DNA of 6,265 nt from assembly GCA_945957335.1 (NCBI GenBank), contig CAMFLJ010000227.1, positions 1-6,265 of the forward strand, read 5' to 3'. The position numbers and the translations under genes are program-made. Below the pieces are notes generated by a model, which saw only the letters and a list, made by a program, of their open reading frames with translations, did not search any database and was not told the origin of the DNA. The stretch is from an uncultured Actinomycetes bacterium. GTDB lineage: Bacteria > Actinomycetota > Acidimicrobiia > Acidimicrobiales > Acidimicrobilacustridaceae. Shown here piece after piece: positions 5,753 to 6,265 of this stretch (positions are counted from its first letter, which is position 1; the number at the start of each line of letters is the position of its first letter).

Positions 5753-5818
5753 GGCGGACCAGCCTACGGACGACGGGGACGTGTCCGGTCTGCCATCCAC
5801 GACCGCGTCAGGTGTGCG

Positions 5819-6265
5819 TCAGCGGATGTGGCCGGCCTCGAGGATCGGCGCCAGCTCGTCGGGCATGAGCGCAGGGCTGAAGAGGAAGCCCTGGCCCACG
5901 GGGCAGCCGAGCTCGTGGAGGCGGCGGGCCTGGAAGCCGGTCTCGACGCCCTCGGCCACCAGCTCCAGGCCAAGGCCGTCGGCGAGGGCGATCATCGCCG
6001 TGCAGATCGCCGTGGCCGCCGGGTCGTCGGCCAGGTCCTTCACGAACGCCCGGTCGATCTTCAGCTCGTCGAAGGGCAGCTCGCGCAGCGCACCGAGGGC
6101 GGAGTGGCCGGTGCCGAAGTCGTCGAGGCTCACGCGCACCCCGGCGTCGGCCAGGCGGCCGAGCTGCGTGGCCGCGTCGGTGCCGGCGTCCATCACCGCC
6201 GTCTCGGTGACCTCGATCGTGAGGCCGTCGGGGTCGAGGCCGGCGGCGCCGGTGATCTCGAGCAC
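5819..6265 (-). CDS. EAL-domain protein (c-di-GMP phosphodiesterase), 5' part outside window
   Basis: The 149 visible codons are the C-terminal half of an EAL domain. Numbering the visible fragment from the window edge, the metal and catalytic residues are present: E21 in IEVTE, D48-D49 in DDFGTG, K69 in LKIDRAFV, E105 in AEGVET, and Q125 in GCPVGQGFLFS. The EAL motif itself and the conserved Asn lie beyond the edge. With these residues intact the protein should hydrolyse c-di-GMP to pGpG. Loop 6 reads DDFGTGHSAL where YSSL or FSSL is more common. The protein ends soon after the domain, so any sensor or GGDEF domain would be N-terminal and unseen. The next gene starts 66 nt downstream on the same strand; I see no convincing terminator there, so co-transcription is possible. 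The frame enters from the edge, so the real start is outside. Confidence 0.92.
   Translation of the reverse strand: MLEITGAAGLDPDGLTIEVTETAVMDAGTDAATQLGRLADAGVRVSLDDFGTGHSALGALRELPFDELKIDRAFVKDLADDPAATAICTAMIALADGLGLELVAEGVETGFQARRLHELGCPVGQGFLFSPALMPDELAPILEAGHIR

Noticed and set aside
5753..5818. Possible terminator or promoter between the EAL and reductase genes
   Set aside because: I found only a very short GGAC-AC-GTCC palindrome with a 2-nt loop and no convincing -35/-10 pair, which is too weak to annotate.

Overview
The window looks chromosomal and comes from a high-GC actinobacterium. The support is the strong G/C bias at third codon positions, the GTG starts, and a DUF222 (13E12-type) gene, a family typical of Actinomycetota. 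Acidimicrobiia would fit but cannot be proved from the sequence alone. No RNA gene, CRISPR array, transposase or integrase is visible, and no stretch over 300 bases lacks a gene.

Layout: the left edge holds the N-terminal 301 codons of a minus-strand DUF222/HNH-type gene, whose C-terminal part lies outside the window. A 195-base divergent gap with a GC-rich nested inverted repeat separates it from the only plus-strand gene, a RibD-C/DHFR-like reductase. That gene converges on, and overlaps tail to tail by 19 bases, a small four-helix membrane protein. The rest is on the minus strand. In transcription order it is: the 3' part of an EAL-domain c-di-GMP phosphodiesterase (running off the right edge), an aldo/keto reductase of the Kv-beta-like type, a LOG-family phosphoribohydrolase joined to it by an ATGA overlap, a hairpin, a second aldo/keto reductase, a secreted lipoprotein of unknown function, and the membrane protein.

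The most notable structure is a 104-bp direct repeat (2142-2245 and 3074-3177, three mismatches). It consists of the last 19 codons plus stop of the second aldo/keto reductase and the following terminator-like hairpin. One copy is the true gene end. The other is an orphan tail on the far side of the lipoprotein gene, so the lipoprotein gene sits between direct repeats 932 bp apart. This is the scar of a duplication or insertion, and recombination between the copies could delete the gene.

Functionally, the only well-supported co-expressed pair is the aldo/keto reductase and the LOG enzyme. The other genes look like ordinary housekeeping or orphan genes placed side by side. I see no convincing new multi-gene system. 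The repeat-flanked lipoprotein and the leader structure of the DUF222 gene are the points worth following.
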